A DNA stretch of 64,000 bases from CAWICD01 sp052267165 (GTDB lineage Bacteria > Vulcanimicrobiota > Vulcanimicrobiia > Vulcanimicrobiales > Vulcanimicrobiaceae): the NCBI GenBank assembly GCA_052267165.1, contig JBKQHO010000036.1, positions 1 to 64,000 on the forward strand. Reading direction: 5' to 3'. The position numbers and the translations under genes were made by a program. Of the stretch, positions 47,040-54,610 are shown one piece after another (the stretch's first letter is position 1; every line of letters begins with the position of its first letter). The notes beneath the pieces are model-generated. The model saw only the letters and a program-made list of their open reading frames with translations. It made no database searches and had not been told where the DNA came from.

Positions 47040-48842
47040 ATGGACCACGTAATTACGACAGATCATCTAACCGACGAGCAAGTCTTCGAGCTGACCCGCG
47101 AAGAGCTCGACTCGCTGCCGTATGGCGTCATCACGTTGGACCGTCGAGGCATCATCCTTCGGTATAACTATGCAGAGGCTGCGTTTGCGCGGCACACTCC
47201 GGAAGCATCGATCGGGCTCAACTTCTTCACCGACGTGGCTCCGTGCACGAACGTCCACGCCTTCAAGGGTCGCTTCGACGAGTTCGTTCGAAGCCCGGAT
47301 TCAGGCGTCGAACAGTTCGACTTCACCTTCGCTTTCCGCCGGGGCAGTCAGGGCATTTCGATAACGCTTCTTGGGAAGGCTGGACACGATGAGATCAACC
47401 TCATCGTACGCGGGCGGGACCAAGCGGCAATCGATATTGCACCGGTCGCAAGGGACGCGACCGCTGCAACCGGCCCACCGCGCGCGGGCGCGCCAAGCGC
47501 CGCCTCACCGGCGTCCGCGCCGGGTGCGCAAGAACTCGACGGCACGACGTTTTGGAAAGTCGGCAGCACCGACGAATCGGTCTGGCGCGCGAACATTCAT
47601 CCCGACGACGCGGCCTCGACGCAGTACATCATCGCGACAGCTTCGGCGCGCCGCCGCCCGTACGCCGTCGAATATCGCACGCTGGGACCCGATAGAGAAC
47701 TGCGCGTCATCCAAGAGTTTGGCAGTTTGGCGTTTGGCAAAGACTCGATCGGTTGCGCGACGGTCGACGTAACCGAGCAACGGCGACGGGAGAGGGAGCT
47801 TTGGCGCCTTGCCTATTACGATCGGCTTACCGGACTTCCAATGCGGGTGCTGGTACTCGAGCGCATTGCAGCAGCAGTTCGTGAAAGTCGCGACAGCGGA
47901 CACATAGCAGCCGTGCTATCGCTCTCCGTTACTCGCCTCGACATTATCAACCAGGCCTTCGGACACGCTACGGGCGATGAACTCCTGCGCCTCGTCGCTC
48001 TGAGACTGGGCGAATACGTCCGCGAGGGCGACACCGTGGGCCGTCTCGACGGCGCGACGTTCGTCGTACTCTTAACGGACGTGGATAACCTCGCCAGCGT
48101 GGCGGCAAGCGGCCGTGCCATTTTGAAAGCCATCTCACGTCCGATTGCGGTTACAGGACGTGTCCATCATCTGTCGGCAAGTCTCGGAATAAGCGTCACG
48201 CCTCGCAACGGATCGGACTCTGCCGCACTGTTGGAAGCCGCTGAGATGGCGATGTTCGAGTCGTGCAAGGAAGCCGGCAGGGGCCCCGTCTGGTTCTCGT
48301 GCGACTTGTCGTCCGAAGCGGAAAACAATCTGCGCACGGAGGACGAATTGCGTTTAGGGATCGAACGCAATGAATTCGTCCTTCACTACCAACCGATCGT
48401 CAACATCGATAGCGGGCTCATCGTAGCGGCGGAGGCACTCGTCCGGTGGAATCATCCAACGCGTGGTCTCGTCATGCCGAACGACTTCATCGGCGTTGCC
48501 GAACGCGCAGGCCTCATCGTGGCCCTCGGCGACTGGATCTTACGGGACGCATGCCGGCAAGCGCGCACCTGGCTCGACCTAGGCAGGATGGTCCGCGTTA
48601 GCGTCAACGTCTCGACCGTGCAATTTCGGCAACCGGCCTTCGTCGACTTCGTTGCGTCCGTCCTCGCCGAGACTGCGATTCCGCCGGAGATGCTCGAGCT
48701 CGAATTGACTGAAAGCATCCTGATCGAAGGGTTCAGCGACGTGATCGAGATGCTCACCAAGTTAAAGTTACTCGGAGTCCGGCTCGCGATCGACGACTTC
48801 GGCACCGGCTATAGTTCCCTCGCGAGGCGTCAAGCTTCATAA
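47040..48842 (+). CDS. Photoactive-yellow-protein/PAS/GGDEF/EAL signalling protein, C-terminally truncated
   Basis: Residues 1-128 align without gaps to Halorhodospira photoactive yellow protein as far as residue 70. MDHV matches MEHV, and Tyr42, Glu46 and the chromophore Cys69 (DVAPCT) fall at the same numbers, with GxNFFxDVAPCT intact; Thr50 and Arg52 are replaced by Ala and His. A second PAS domain (about 170-250) and a GGDEF domain (LAYYDRLTGLP onward) follow; its active site reads DGATF, so it should not make c-di-GMP. The EAL domain starts well (AEALVRWNHPTRG, VSVNVS, LELTES, IDDFGTGYSSL) but stops with ARRQAS, losing the last catalytic Lys and Glu motifs. The break lies at the accessory-island boundary. 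Confidence 0.85.
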   Translation: MDHVITTDHLTDEQVFELTREELDSLPYGVITLDRRGIILRYNYAEAAFARHTPEASIGLNFFTDVAPCTNVHAFKGRFDEFVRSPDSGVEQFDFTFAFRRGSQGISITLLGKAGHDEINLIVRGRDQAAIDIAPVARDATAATGPPRAGAPSAASPASAPGAQELDGTTFWKVGSTDESVWRANIHPDDAASTQYIIATASARRRPYAVEYRTLGPDRELRVIQEFGSLAFGKDSIGCATVDVTEQRRRERELWRLAYYDRLTGLPMRVLVLERIAAAVRESRDSGHIAAVLSLSVTRLDIINQAFGHATGDELLRLVALRLGEYVREGDTVGRLDGATFVVLLTDVDNLASVAASGRAILKAISRPIAVTGRVHHLSASLGISVTPRNGSDSAALLEAAEMAMFESCKEAGRGPVWFSCDLSSEAENNLRTEDELRLGIERNEFVLHYQPIVNIDSGLIVAAEALVRWNHPTRGLVMPNDFIGVAERAGLIVALGDWILRDACRQARTWLDLGRMVRVSVNVSTVQFRQPAFVDFVASVLAETAIPPEMLELELTESILIEGFSDVIEMLTKLKLLGVRLAIDDFGTGYSSLARRQAS

Positions 48843-48954
48843 GAACGAGCTGCCGAGCGAGACGACGGGCTCTCCAGTTTGGTCCCGCCCCGCCAGCCGG
48901 CGCCTCGCGCACCCACGGTTTACCGGCATGACTAGAGGCCCCGCCTTGCGGTGC

Positions 48955-49012
48955 GTCAGCCTGCCAATAGTTGACAGGCTGCCACCACTCGCTGTATGAT
49001 GTCAGCCTGTCA
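48955..49012 (+). promoter_or_regulatory. Promoter with overlapping palindromic operator, leaderless start
   Basis: TTGACA (48971-48976), 18 bases and TATGAT (48995-49000) give a predicted start about five bases before the ATG at 49012. A perfect inverted repeat, TGACAGGCTG (48972-48981) and CAGCCTGTCA (49003-49012), covers the -35 box and the start codon. A third half-site, CAGCCTGCCA, lies at 48957-48966. This is a typical autoregulation layout. Confidence 0.7.
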
Positions 49013-50205
49013 TGTTGAACCCGTTTCGTCCCGCCCCCGGATCCTTGCCTTCCCGCATTGCCGGTCGCGATTCGGAGTTGGCCGCGATGCGTGACGCTAT
49101 TCGTCGTGCGAAGTCGGGTTCTTCCGAGCCGACCCCGTTAGTATTCATCGGGCAACGCGGCATGGGGAAAACCGTTCTACTCCGCGAGCTACGCGATCTT
49201 GGCAGCAGAGATACCCTTGCGATACCAATTGAAATCGTGAAAGGCGAACCACTCGCCGACACGTTGCGCGATAAGCTAAGCGATCTCCTCAAGAGCGTCG
49301 AGCCGGTGCCCTCGAAGGCCGCAGATTTACTCGACAAGACTTTGAAAGCTCTTCCAAAACTCAGCTATGAGTTACCACACGACGCTGGTGCAATATCGCT
49401 CGGCGGTTCCGATGAAGAAGCAACGAGAGAGTCTCAATCGGTGAGAGCGATGCTCCAATCCCTAAACGATGCTGCTCGGAGCGTCCACCGATTTGCGATG
49501 ATCACGGTTGATGAGGTCCAGTACGCCGACGTGCGTTCTATGCGTAGCTTAGTTCGTTTCGTCCACGAAAGCGGGCAGGCGAAGAAGCCCATGCTGTGCG
49601 CATGCGCTGGACTTGGAGACACGCGCGACCTGTTTGACGAACTCCCAACGTACGTTCGTCGATGGTCGAGTTTTGATCTCCGGTATCTAACAACGGCAGA
49701 AACGATTGAAGCGATTCGTGATCCTATCGTTGCGGCGAACGTCGCGATTGACGATGATGCGCTCGATAGTCTTGTCGAAGAATCCTTTGGTTATCCGTTC
49801 TTTATTCAGCTATACGCGAGCGCGGCATGGGAGGCTCGCCGTTCCCGACGTATCACGCTTCTGGACGTCCAGAGAATCTTGCCTGAGGTTCGACACCGAA
49901 ACGAGGTCGGATTTTACGTTCGGCCGTTAGCGCGAATGACTCCCCGGGAAACAGTATTCGCGCTGGCTCTTGCCGATCTTGGCCCAGGCACTCACGATAT
50001 CGGGTCGGTCGCTCGGTCGCTCGGAGTTACGGCACCCGACATCAGTTCGATTCGGATGACGCTAGCGCGGAAAGGCCTAATCGCGTCCCCGATCCCGGGA
50101 AAAGTTGAATTTCGAATGCCATTCACGGATCGCTACCTCCGATCCCACCGGACGGAGTACGAGAATCCAGAGGTCCTCGCTTATCGCGCTGGTCTAATCC
50201 GTTGA
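49012..50205 (+). CDS. AAA+ ATPase (STAND/Orc1-Cdc6-like) with winged helix
   Basis: The 397-residue protein has Walker A VFIGQRGMGKTVLLREL (residues about 43-59), Walker B AMITVDEVQYAD near 165, the sensor-like LCACAGLG, and a C-terminal winged-helix part (TRYL-like SVARSLGVTAPDISSIRMTL, ARKGLI). The order N-terminal GRDSEL box, ATPase, winged helix is that of archaeal-type ATPases found in mobile and defence contexts. Composition is less GC-biased than in core genes, which suggests transfer. It is the first gene past the truncated EAL gene. No effector domain is fused, so its partner is unknown. Confidence 0.8.
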   Translation: MLNPFRPAPGSLPSRIAGRDSELAAMRDAIRRAKSGSSEPTPLVFIGQRGMGKTVLLRELRDLGSRDTLAIPIEIVKGEPLADTLRDKLSDLLKSVEPVPSKAADLLDKTLKALPKLSYELPHDAGAISLGGSDEEATRESQSVRAMLQSLNDAARSVHRFAMITVDEVQYADVRSMRSLVRFVHESGQAKKPMLCACAGLGDTRDLFDELPTYVRRWSSFDLRYLTTAETIEAIRDPIVAANVAIDDDALDSLVEESFGYPFFIQLYASAAWEARRSRRITLLDVQRILPEVRHRNEVGFYVRPLARMTPRETVFALALADLGPGTHDIGSVARSLGVTAPDISSIRMTLARKGLIASPIPGKVEFRMPFTDRYLRSHRTEYENPEVLAYRAGLIR

Positions 50206-50357
50206 TCATCTGCTCATATCCGAGTTATCGTTCATGTACTTGCCGTCGCGCATACGAGGATCGTCGTCGAGTTGGTGGAGGTCGAAGCCGGCGATCGACT
50301 TGCCGGTGGCCGCGACGAATGCGGCTCGGCGGAACTCGATCAGCATCGTTGTCATGC
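50206..50357 (-). pseudogene. Remnant of the HicA-partner antitoxin gene
   Basis: The frame LIEFRRAAFVAATGKSIAGF then DLHQLDDDPRMRDGKYM matches the antitoxin at 54395-54610 closely, but the N-terminal half is gone and HicA is missing. The C-terminus here is longer (RDGKYMNDNSDMSR) than in the other copy, so this copy may preserve the original end. It belongs to a larger duplicated block (see findings). Confidence 0.7.
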
Positions 50358-50424
50358 GCGAGGTCGATAAAGTAAATCAGGAACGTTGCCTATTCGGAGA
50401 CGCCTGGTTACCGATTCTCAGGAG

Positions 50425-50462
50425 GACACGAGGGGCATGTCACGCTGAGCTTGGCGAAGCGT
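50425..50462 (+). repeat. GTCACGCTGAGC dispersed repeat, single unit
   Basis: One unit GTCACGCTGAGCTTGGCGAA at 50439-50458, followed by GCG, preceded by GACACGAGGGGCAT as in the 55.36-kb and 55.46-kb arrays. It lies just downstream of the DUF4160 stop codon. Confidence 0.7.
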
Positions 50463-50475
50463 TGTCGAACGGTGG

Positions 50476-50721
50476 TTAGCTGACGGCGACGGTCTTGCGC
50501 GGGCCCTCCCACATGGCGAGTAGTTCAACATGGTTGTCGCGCACGGCAGCAATCGCCCGGCGTTCAATCCCGGCGGTCATTCTTCCGCGAACACGCGAGA
50601 GCGCAAAGTCGATCAGAGATATTCGGATTTCATCGGTTGCATGGATGACATGAACGTGTGCCGGCGCGTGGTCAAGGAGGTAGACACGAAGGATGAACTC
50701 GCCGACGACCAATCGCGGCAC
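50476..50721 (-). CDS. DUF4160-family protein (orphan toxin-antitoxin-like component)
   Basis: The 81-residue product starts PRLVVGEFILRVYLLDHAPA and has HVHVIHATDEIRISL, the HxHV pattern of DUF4160, then a helix with VRDNHVELLAMWEG at the end, also conserved. DUF4160 usually pairs with DUF2442 in small toxin-antitoxin-like operons; no DUF2442 gene is next to this copy. The GTG start at 50721 lies only eight bases after the predicted -10, so the mRNA should be nearly leaderless. Confidence 0.75.
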   Translation of the reverse strand: MPRLVVGEFILRVYLLDHAPAHVHVIHATDEIRISLIDFALSRVRGRMTAGIERRAIAAVRDNHVELLAMWEGPRKTVAVS

Positions 50722-50729
50722 CGAATCGG

Positions 50730-50758
50730 ATCCTAACCTAACGCGTTGGGTTTGTCAA
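50730..50758 (-). promoter_or_regulatory. Promoter with palindromic spacer for DUF4160 gene 1
   Basis: TTGACA (50758-50753), 17 bases, TAGGAT (50735-50730), reading leftwards. The spacer carries the imperfect palindrome AACCTAACGCGTTGGGTT (50735-50752). An almost identical palindrome occurs in the promoter of the second DUF4160 gene at 52549-52567. Confidence 0.7.
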
Positions 50759-50991
50759 GGCGGGTTGCAACTGTTGCACAGACATGGTCATCTATGGACA
50801 ATAACTGTTCTGTCCATGGTTCTAGGAACGGTCGTCGCCCACAACACGCCATAACCCTGCGCTTGCCGAAGGATGCGGCGGCACCCTCGCAAGATCGAGG
50901 CCGGCGCCACGTGGCTCAAGGACGCAGCGTGGCGATGCCGGGACTATCGAGCTGTCGGCGTTGAATCCGTCGCCTCGAAAGGCCTTACTGC

Positions 50992-51020
50992 TTGACGTTA
51001 AACGCTGGACAGTGTATGCT
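50992..51020 (+). promoter_or_regulatory. Promoter of higBA, leaderless
   Basis: TTGACG (50992-50997), 17 bases, TATGCT (51015-51020). Transcription is expected to begin near 51027, exactly at the GTG of higB. Confidence 0.7.
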
Positions 51021-51026
51021 CGACAT

Positions 51027-51305
51027 GTGATCGCGAGCTTCGCGGACAAGGAAGCCGAGCGTCTGTTTCGGACGCGGATTGCGTCCAAACGTCTTGCTCC
51101 TTACGCCGAAGCCGCGCTTCGGAAACTCGACCAAGTTCACGCCGCGACACGCATCGATGTACTCGCGAACCCGCCAGGCAACCAACTGAAGAAGATCGAG
51201 GGCTCGGACGGCGTGTGGCAACTGCGCATCGACCAACAGCATCGCATCCGCTTTCGCTGGATCGGGAGCGAGGCGCATGACGTCGAGATCGGAGACTTCC
51301 ACTAA
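51027..51305 (+). CDS. higB: HigB toxin (RelE superfamily mRNA interferase)
   Basis: The 92-residue toxin, starting at GTG 51027, has FADKEAERLFRTRIASKRLA, then AALRKLDQVHAA, the diagnostic LANPPGNQLKKIEG and WQLRIDQQHRIRFRWIGSEA, then DVEIGDFH. These match the HigB family, which cleaves mRNA on the ribosome. An upstream extension of the frame lies in the promoter and is not coding. The toxin-first order with higA 13 bases downstream is the standard one for this family. Confidence 0.92.
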   Translation: MIASFADKEAERLFRTRIASKRLAPYAEAALRKLDQVHAATRIDVLANPPGNQLKKIEGSDGVWQLRIDQQHRIRFRWIGSEAHDVEIGDFH

Positions 51306-51318
51306 GGGATGAACATGC

Positions 51319-51642
51319 ATGAACGAGGTTGATGGGATCAAGGTGAAGCCGACGCACCCCGGCGAGGTCCTGCTGGAGGACTATCTCAAGCCGCTCGGCA
51401 TAACGCCGAACGCGCTCGCGATCGCGATTCGAGTGCCGGCGTCGCGCATCAGCGAGATCGTCAAAGCAAAGCGGGCCGTCACAGCCGAAACCGCGCTCCG
51501 CCTCACCAGATATTTTGGCGGGGATCCCGATTTCTGGCTGCGCCTGCAAGCGCGCTACGATCGTTGTGTCGCCGAAGATACGGTTGGCGCTACGATTGAT
51601 CGTGAGGTCGTGCCACGAGAGTTGGTTGCAACTCGACAATAG
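51319..51642 (+). CDS. higA: HigA antitoxin (XRE family)
   Basis: The 107-residue antitoxin has KPTHPGEVLLEDYLKPLGIT and an XRE helix-turn-helix (NALAIAIRVPASRISEIVKA), followed by LRLTRYFGGDPDFWLRLQAR, the HigA signature. It neutralises HigB and represses the operon. A GGGATG-type site precedes the ATG at 51319. Confidence 0.93.
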   Translation: MNEVDGIKVKPTHPGEVLLEDYLKPLGITPNALAIAIRVPASRISEIVKAKRAVTAETALRLTRYFGGDPDFWLRLQARYDRCVAEDTVGATIDREVVPRELVATRQ

Positions 51643-51679
51643 GACGGGCGAACACATCTGGAGCGCCGGCGTGAGCGGC

Positions 51680-51778
51680 ACACCCCCGTCACGCTGAGCC
51701 TGTCGAAGCGCATGTCACGCTGAGCTCGGCGAAGCGCATGTCACGCTGAGCCCGTCGAAGCGCGACGGGCTCAGGATG
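51680..51778 (+). repeat. Tandem array of GTCACGCTGAGC repeats (three units)
   Basis: Units at 51688-51710, 51714-51736 and 51740-51762 read GTCACGCTGAGC-YYGTC/G-GAAGCG with a 26-base period. The end (GACGGGCTCAGGATGGC) is an inverted partial unit, so the array can fold. Similar units occur at 50439, 55361-55505 and near 56245. It follows higA directly. Confidence 0.8.
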
Positions 51779-51788
51779 GCATAATTGC

Positions 51789-51912
51789 TCAGGATTTCAA
51801 TTCGTCGCCAGTGAACGGCGTGCTCATGTCGCGCCTGCCGTCGATCACGCGTACTATCGCGACCACGTGTTCATCGATGATGCGATAAAACACTCCGGAC
51901 CGGCTCTGTCAG
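51789..51912 (-). pseudogene. ParE/RelE-type toxin, C-terminal fragment
   Basis: The minus-strand frame SRSGVFYRIIDEHVVAIVRV then IDGRRDMSTPF and a TGA stop (51791-51789) is the C-terminal half of a ParE/RelE toxin. The N-terminal half is missing at a junction near 51915, where the DUF2442 gene begins its 3' end. No antitoxin is attached. Confidence 0.65.
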
Positions 51913-51919
51913 GCCGACT

Positions 51920-52357
51920 TCAGGCGTTGGGGGGTGCGTGCTTGCGACGGCCGCCCTTTTTGCCGTTCTCTCGAGCGGCGGTTGCCTTCGCTGGAGTCGA
52001 GCGCCTTCCGCCAGCACGGGCAATCTTCGCACGTGTCGCGTAGCCGAAGAAACCTGAAAGAAGACCGGGCGCGGAGTTCCCGACGTCAAGATCCGGCCAG
52101 AGCAACCCCTCGCCGGTCGGGTCCACTTCGACTGCTTCGAGGGCGACGGCCGGTTTGTCGGCGAGCTCGACAATCTCGCTGACCGGAATCGTCACGGAAG
52201 CGCCGTTGCGCAGTTCGAGGCTCAACCCCAGAGACGACGTCGCATGGAGCGGATGAATCGAGGCGCGCAGCACCGCCGTAGGGGCCGTTTTTAGCCGCGC
52301 TGAGGCCTCGATAGCCGCCTTGTAGGCCTCATCGGTCAGGGGGACGGTTCTCGCCAT
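51920..52357 (-). CDS. DUF2442-family protein (likely antitoxin)
   Basis: The 145-residue protein has the DUF2442 core LGLSLELRNGASVTIPVSEI, GEGLLWPDLDVGNSAPGLL, preceded by a helical N-terminus (TDEAYKAAIEASARLKTA) and followed by a very basic tail (GKKGGRRKHA) that could bind DNA. It overlaps the DUF4160 gene upstream by 29 bases. The DUF4160-DUF2442 pair recurs in bacterial genomes as a toxin-antitoxin-like operon. Confidence 0.75.
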   Translation of the reverse strand: MARTVPLTDEAYKAAIEASARLKTAPTAVLRASIHPLHATSSLGLSLELRNGASVTIPVSEIVELADKPAVALEAVEVDPTGEGLLWPDLDVGNSAPGLLSGFFGYATRAKIARAGGRRSTPAKATAARENGKKGGRRKHAPPNA

Positions 52358-52538
52358 TGTAGAGCCTCCAAAGGGACAAAAGCTCGTCCGCATGCTCAGC
52401 CACGACCTCCAACGTTTTGCGGGCGTCACCCGCGCTCGTGCCCTGGATCGCACGGACTTCGATCGGGCCGTCGATGTAGATCGACATTTTCGTACCGCCC
52501 GCGAGCACATGGAACTTCGCATAGCGGCCCTGCGGCAC
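52329..52538 (-). CDS. DUF4160-like protein, short form
   Basis: From GTG 52538 the product has 69 residues: PQGRYAKFHVLAGGTKMSIY, then IDGPIEVRAIQG and LEVVAEHADELLSLWRLYNG. The FHV and the C-terminal helix ending in W follow the DUF4160 pattern, but the first beta-strands are shorter than usual. This GTG falls six bases after the predicted -10, so it is preferred over the TTG at 52550. It is paired with the DUF2442 gene. Confidence 0.6.
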   Translation of the reverse strand: MPQGRYAKFHVLAGGTKMSIYIDGPIEVRAIQGTSAGDARKTLEVVAEHADELLSLWRLYNGENRPPDR

Positions 52539-52544
52539 GGCACA

Positions 52545-52573
52545 GCACAACCTAACTTAGTTGGGTTTGTCAA
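52545..52573 (-). promoter_or_regulatory. Promoter with palindromic spacer for the DUF4160-DUF2442 pair
   Basis: TTGACA (52573-52568), 17 bases, TTGTGC (52550-52545), reading leftwards. The spacer is AACCTAACTTAGTTGGGTT (52549-52567), a near twin of the palindrome before the other DUF4160 gene. Confidence 0.65.
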
Positions 52574-52880
52574 CCGTTGCCGGCGAGGCGGTCGAGCTGC
52601 GCGCGATCGAGGTCCAGCGCGCGAACTTGGCTGAGCTTGACCTCGAGGCCGGCGAGTTGCTGCTGCGCGGCAAGAGCCGCGACCGGCGGGTCCACCTGCG
52701 GGCCCACGTGCTCGCGCTGCTGCGCGCCTGGCTTGTGCTGCGCCTGACGCCCCCCGACCAGCCGCTCTTCGTCGGATTCGCCTCAACCTGTCGGGGCCTG
52801 CGCCTGAGCCGGCGCGGGATCCGCGGGGTCCTCGCTCGCGCGTTTGCGGCCGCCGGACTCTTCCCGGCCGCGCTCTCGCA
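52573..52880 (+). pseudogene. Tyrosine recombinase/integrase, N-terminal part of catalytic domain
   Basis: The frame reads VELRAIEVQRANLAELDLEA, GELLLRGKSRDRRVHLRAHV and PLFVGFASTCRGLRLSRRGI, RGVLARAFAAAGL. This is the first half of a phage-type integrase catalytic domain with its first catalytic Arg, and the segment just before the HxxR motif. After AAGL the frame runs into unrelated sequence at 52863. The rest of such a domain is found at 60199-60345. Confidence 0.7.
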
Positions 52881-53378
52881 GCCAAGGCGGGACGCTCTCG
52901 CCGGCCGCTCCGCTGGGCGGCGCTGGGCCTCTCCGGGCGCCATGCGGCGGGGGTTGGGACGAAGAAATGCGGAAGCGCCATACGCCGCAGCCCGCTCGTA
53001 CCACGTCCGCGCGGCCTTCGTGTCGCAGACCCGGTCGGCATCCACCGCGGTCGAGCAGAATCCGACGGCGTCGTGCTCGCGAACTTCGGTGGCAAAGCCG
53101 TTCGAGCGACGCGCATCGGCGGTCACCGCCGCATAGCCGGGGAGTGATTGCAGCGCGGTCTCTTCGCGAAAATGGCGTTTCACGTCGACCGGGGTCCCCA
53201 TGGGAATCATCTCGGCGACCACGCCGTCGACGAGCGGAGCGTATCTCGGCCCCGGCGCGTGCGCCGGGCGTGCGCCAGTGACGAAGAAGCGCCGCGTCGG
53301 ATTCGCCCGAACGAGCGCGTCGCGCGAGACCACGTCCGCGCCACCGACGTCCTGCGGCACATGAATGATCCGTCCCAA
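52783..53378 (-). CDS. Hypothetical protein, C-terminus probably replaced
   Basis: From 53378 the minus strand encodes GRIIHVPQDVGGADVVSRDA, RRFFVTGARPAHAPG, YAPLVDGVVAEMIPMGTPVD, VKRHFREETALQSLPGYAAV and FCSTAVDADRVCDTKAARTW, then an Ala-rich stretch. The composition is that of a real folded protein up to about residue 140. Beyond 52960 the frame is antisense to the integrase fragment and runs on to 52557. The end given here is a guess and the protein is probably truncated. No family recognised. Confidence 0.45.
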
Positions 53379-53394
53379 GGCTGCTAGTACAATC

Positions 53395-53640
53395 GGCTGT
53401 TATCGTTGCGCGCGCGCTCACGCCGCATCGTGCAGCGTGAGCGCGGTTCTCGCCCGCGGTAGCTCGCTCGTGGGCCGCAACTCGGCCCGTCGCCGAATCT
53501 CCAGCGCTCCCGCAACGTCCGCGTGGCAACTCCAGCCACACGCAACGCACACGAAGCGTCTTTTCCGACGACTCTCCGCCGCAACCTGCAGACGATGCCC
53601 GCACGTCTGCTGCGCTGTCCTGTGACGCGCTTGATGCTCT
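53395..53640 (-). pseudogene. TnpB (IS200/IS605 family) C-terminal remnant with end hairpin
   Basis: The minus strand encodes the TnpB zinc finger end: TCGH, AAESRRKRRFVCVACGWSCH then ADVAGALEIRRRAE, equivalent to CGH…RxFxCxxCGxxxHADxNAAxNI. Downstream is a perfect 11-bp hairpin (53413-53423 and 53435-53445) with an 11-base loop CGCATCGTGCA that recurs at 57897-57907. The RuvC-like core is absent, so this copy encodes no nuclease. Confidence 0.75.
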
Positions 53641-53663
53641 CGATCGGCAGCCGCCCAGATCGA

Positions 53664-53890
53664 GACGGGCAACCGATCGGATCGGCCCACGGCACAGCCG
53701 GCGCGTTCACAGCTTGGTGCAGATGCAGATCTCGTCGAGATAGTACGGTTCTCGCTCCGCTATGAGCCGCAGCAGGTCACTTCAATTTCCGCTTCGGCGC
53801 CGTCATCCGCGGCGTCTGTCGATATGTCGTCTTCCTCAAAAGCCGCGGCGGCCTGGGGGTCGCTGAATCTGCACGGCATCGTTCTTGAAA
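53664..53890 (-). pseudogene. Decayed copy of the Cys-rich peptide gene
   Basis: The sequence FSDPQAAAAFEEDDISTDAA then DDGAEAEIEVTCCGS is near-identical to the intact gene at 54983-55204, but a TAG follows CCGS and two small deletions break the frame. The N-terminal 20 codons are also missing, replaced at 53885 by a nucleotidyltransferase fragment. Confidence 0.75.
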
Positions 53891-54138
53891 GTGCGGGCGT
53901 GCGCGGCGACCGCATACGCTCCCACGACGAGAAACTTAACGCCGGCCGCGTTGAAGGCGAGTAGTTTCAGCAAGACTGTTCGGCAAACATGGACGCGACG
54001 AGCGCCATCTTCATGCGCCGGTGAGAGCGCCAGGAAATACGGCCGGTCGATCGCGTCTTGATCGTCTTTGAGGCCGATGACCCGAACGTCTACGGGGCCA
54101 GGGCGTCGCGTTGCCACGAGGCCCAATTCGCCGCTCAA
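53890..54138 (-). pseudogene. AbiEii-like nucleotidyltransferase, N-terminal fragment
   Basis: The minus-strand frame contains LLKLLAFNAAGVKFLVVGAY then AVAAHARTFKND, the opening of MNT/AbiEii-type nucleotidyltransferases (…FLVVGGYAVAAHG…). The catalytic DxD segment that should follow is missing because the frame runs into the peptide-gene copy. The part upstream (VRVIGLKDDQDAIDRP) may be a piece of the same gene's C-terminus in rearranged order. Confidence 0.5.
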
Positions 54139-54394
54139 CGGACGGATGCTTCCCGTGGATGCTTCGACATGATTCTGTGCTCAGGGCAGGCCGCCACCGT
54201 CGATTCGGCCGCCGTCGCCGCTAGACGGCGGTTGGGCCACCGGAGCCGCCGACAATCCTCGCGCCAGGGCGGCCGTCAGGTGGTGGTTCGCGAGTTGGCA
54301 GTTAGACCTCGGCCGGACAAGGCTATGGCAAAAAAACAATGGGGGCACGGCCTACGGTGGATCGCTGCCCATATCCGGGTTATAGTTCATGTAC
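54139..54394. other. Stretch without a supported gene
   Basis: Nothing convincing was found. Short Pro/Arg-rich frames occur on both strands. The last 30 bases begin the duplicated block shared with 50206-50230. Confidence 0.4.
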
Positions 54395-54610
54395 TTAACT
54401 GCCGCGCATACGAGGATCGTCTTCGAGTTGGTGGAGGTCGAAGCCGGCGATCGACTTGCCGGTTGCCGCGACGAATGCGGCTCGGTAGAACTCGATCAGC
54501 TCTGAGTCGGCTGTCTCGACCTCGCGCATGACAACGATATCCGGGTCGTTCGAATAGATCGACGCTTGCTTGGCCGTGCGTTCGATCGTAACGGTCGTAC
54601 GTTCCATCAT
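54395..54610 (-). CDS. Probable antitoxin partnered with HicA
   Basis: The 71-residue product, ERTTVTIERTAKQASIYSND, PDIVVMREVETADSELIEFY, RAAFVAATGKSIAGFDLHQL, has an N-terminal part that looks like a short beta-rich DNA-binding or RHH-like segment and a helical C-terminus. It starts inside the HicA stop (ATGATGA), so the two are coupled. The end (RMRGS) is shorter than in the 50.2-kb copy because of a small indel. It is not a recognisable HicB; the pairing is inferred from overlap. Confidence 0.6.
   Translation of the reverse strand: MMERTTVTIERTAKQASIYSNDPDIVVMREVETADSELIEFYRAAFVAATGKSIAGFDLHQLEDDPRMRGS

Noticed and set aside
51300..51320. Alternative higA start upstream
   Set aside because: The nearby ATG triplets at 51308 and 51314 are not in the higA frame or lack an SD; ATG 51319 fits the family.
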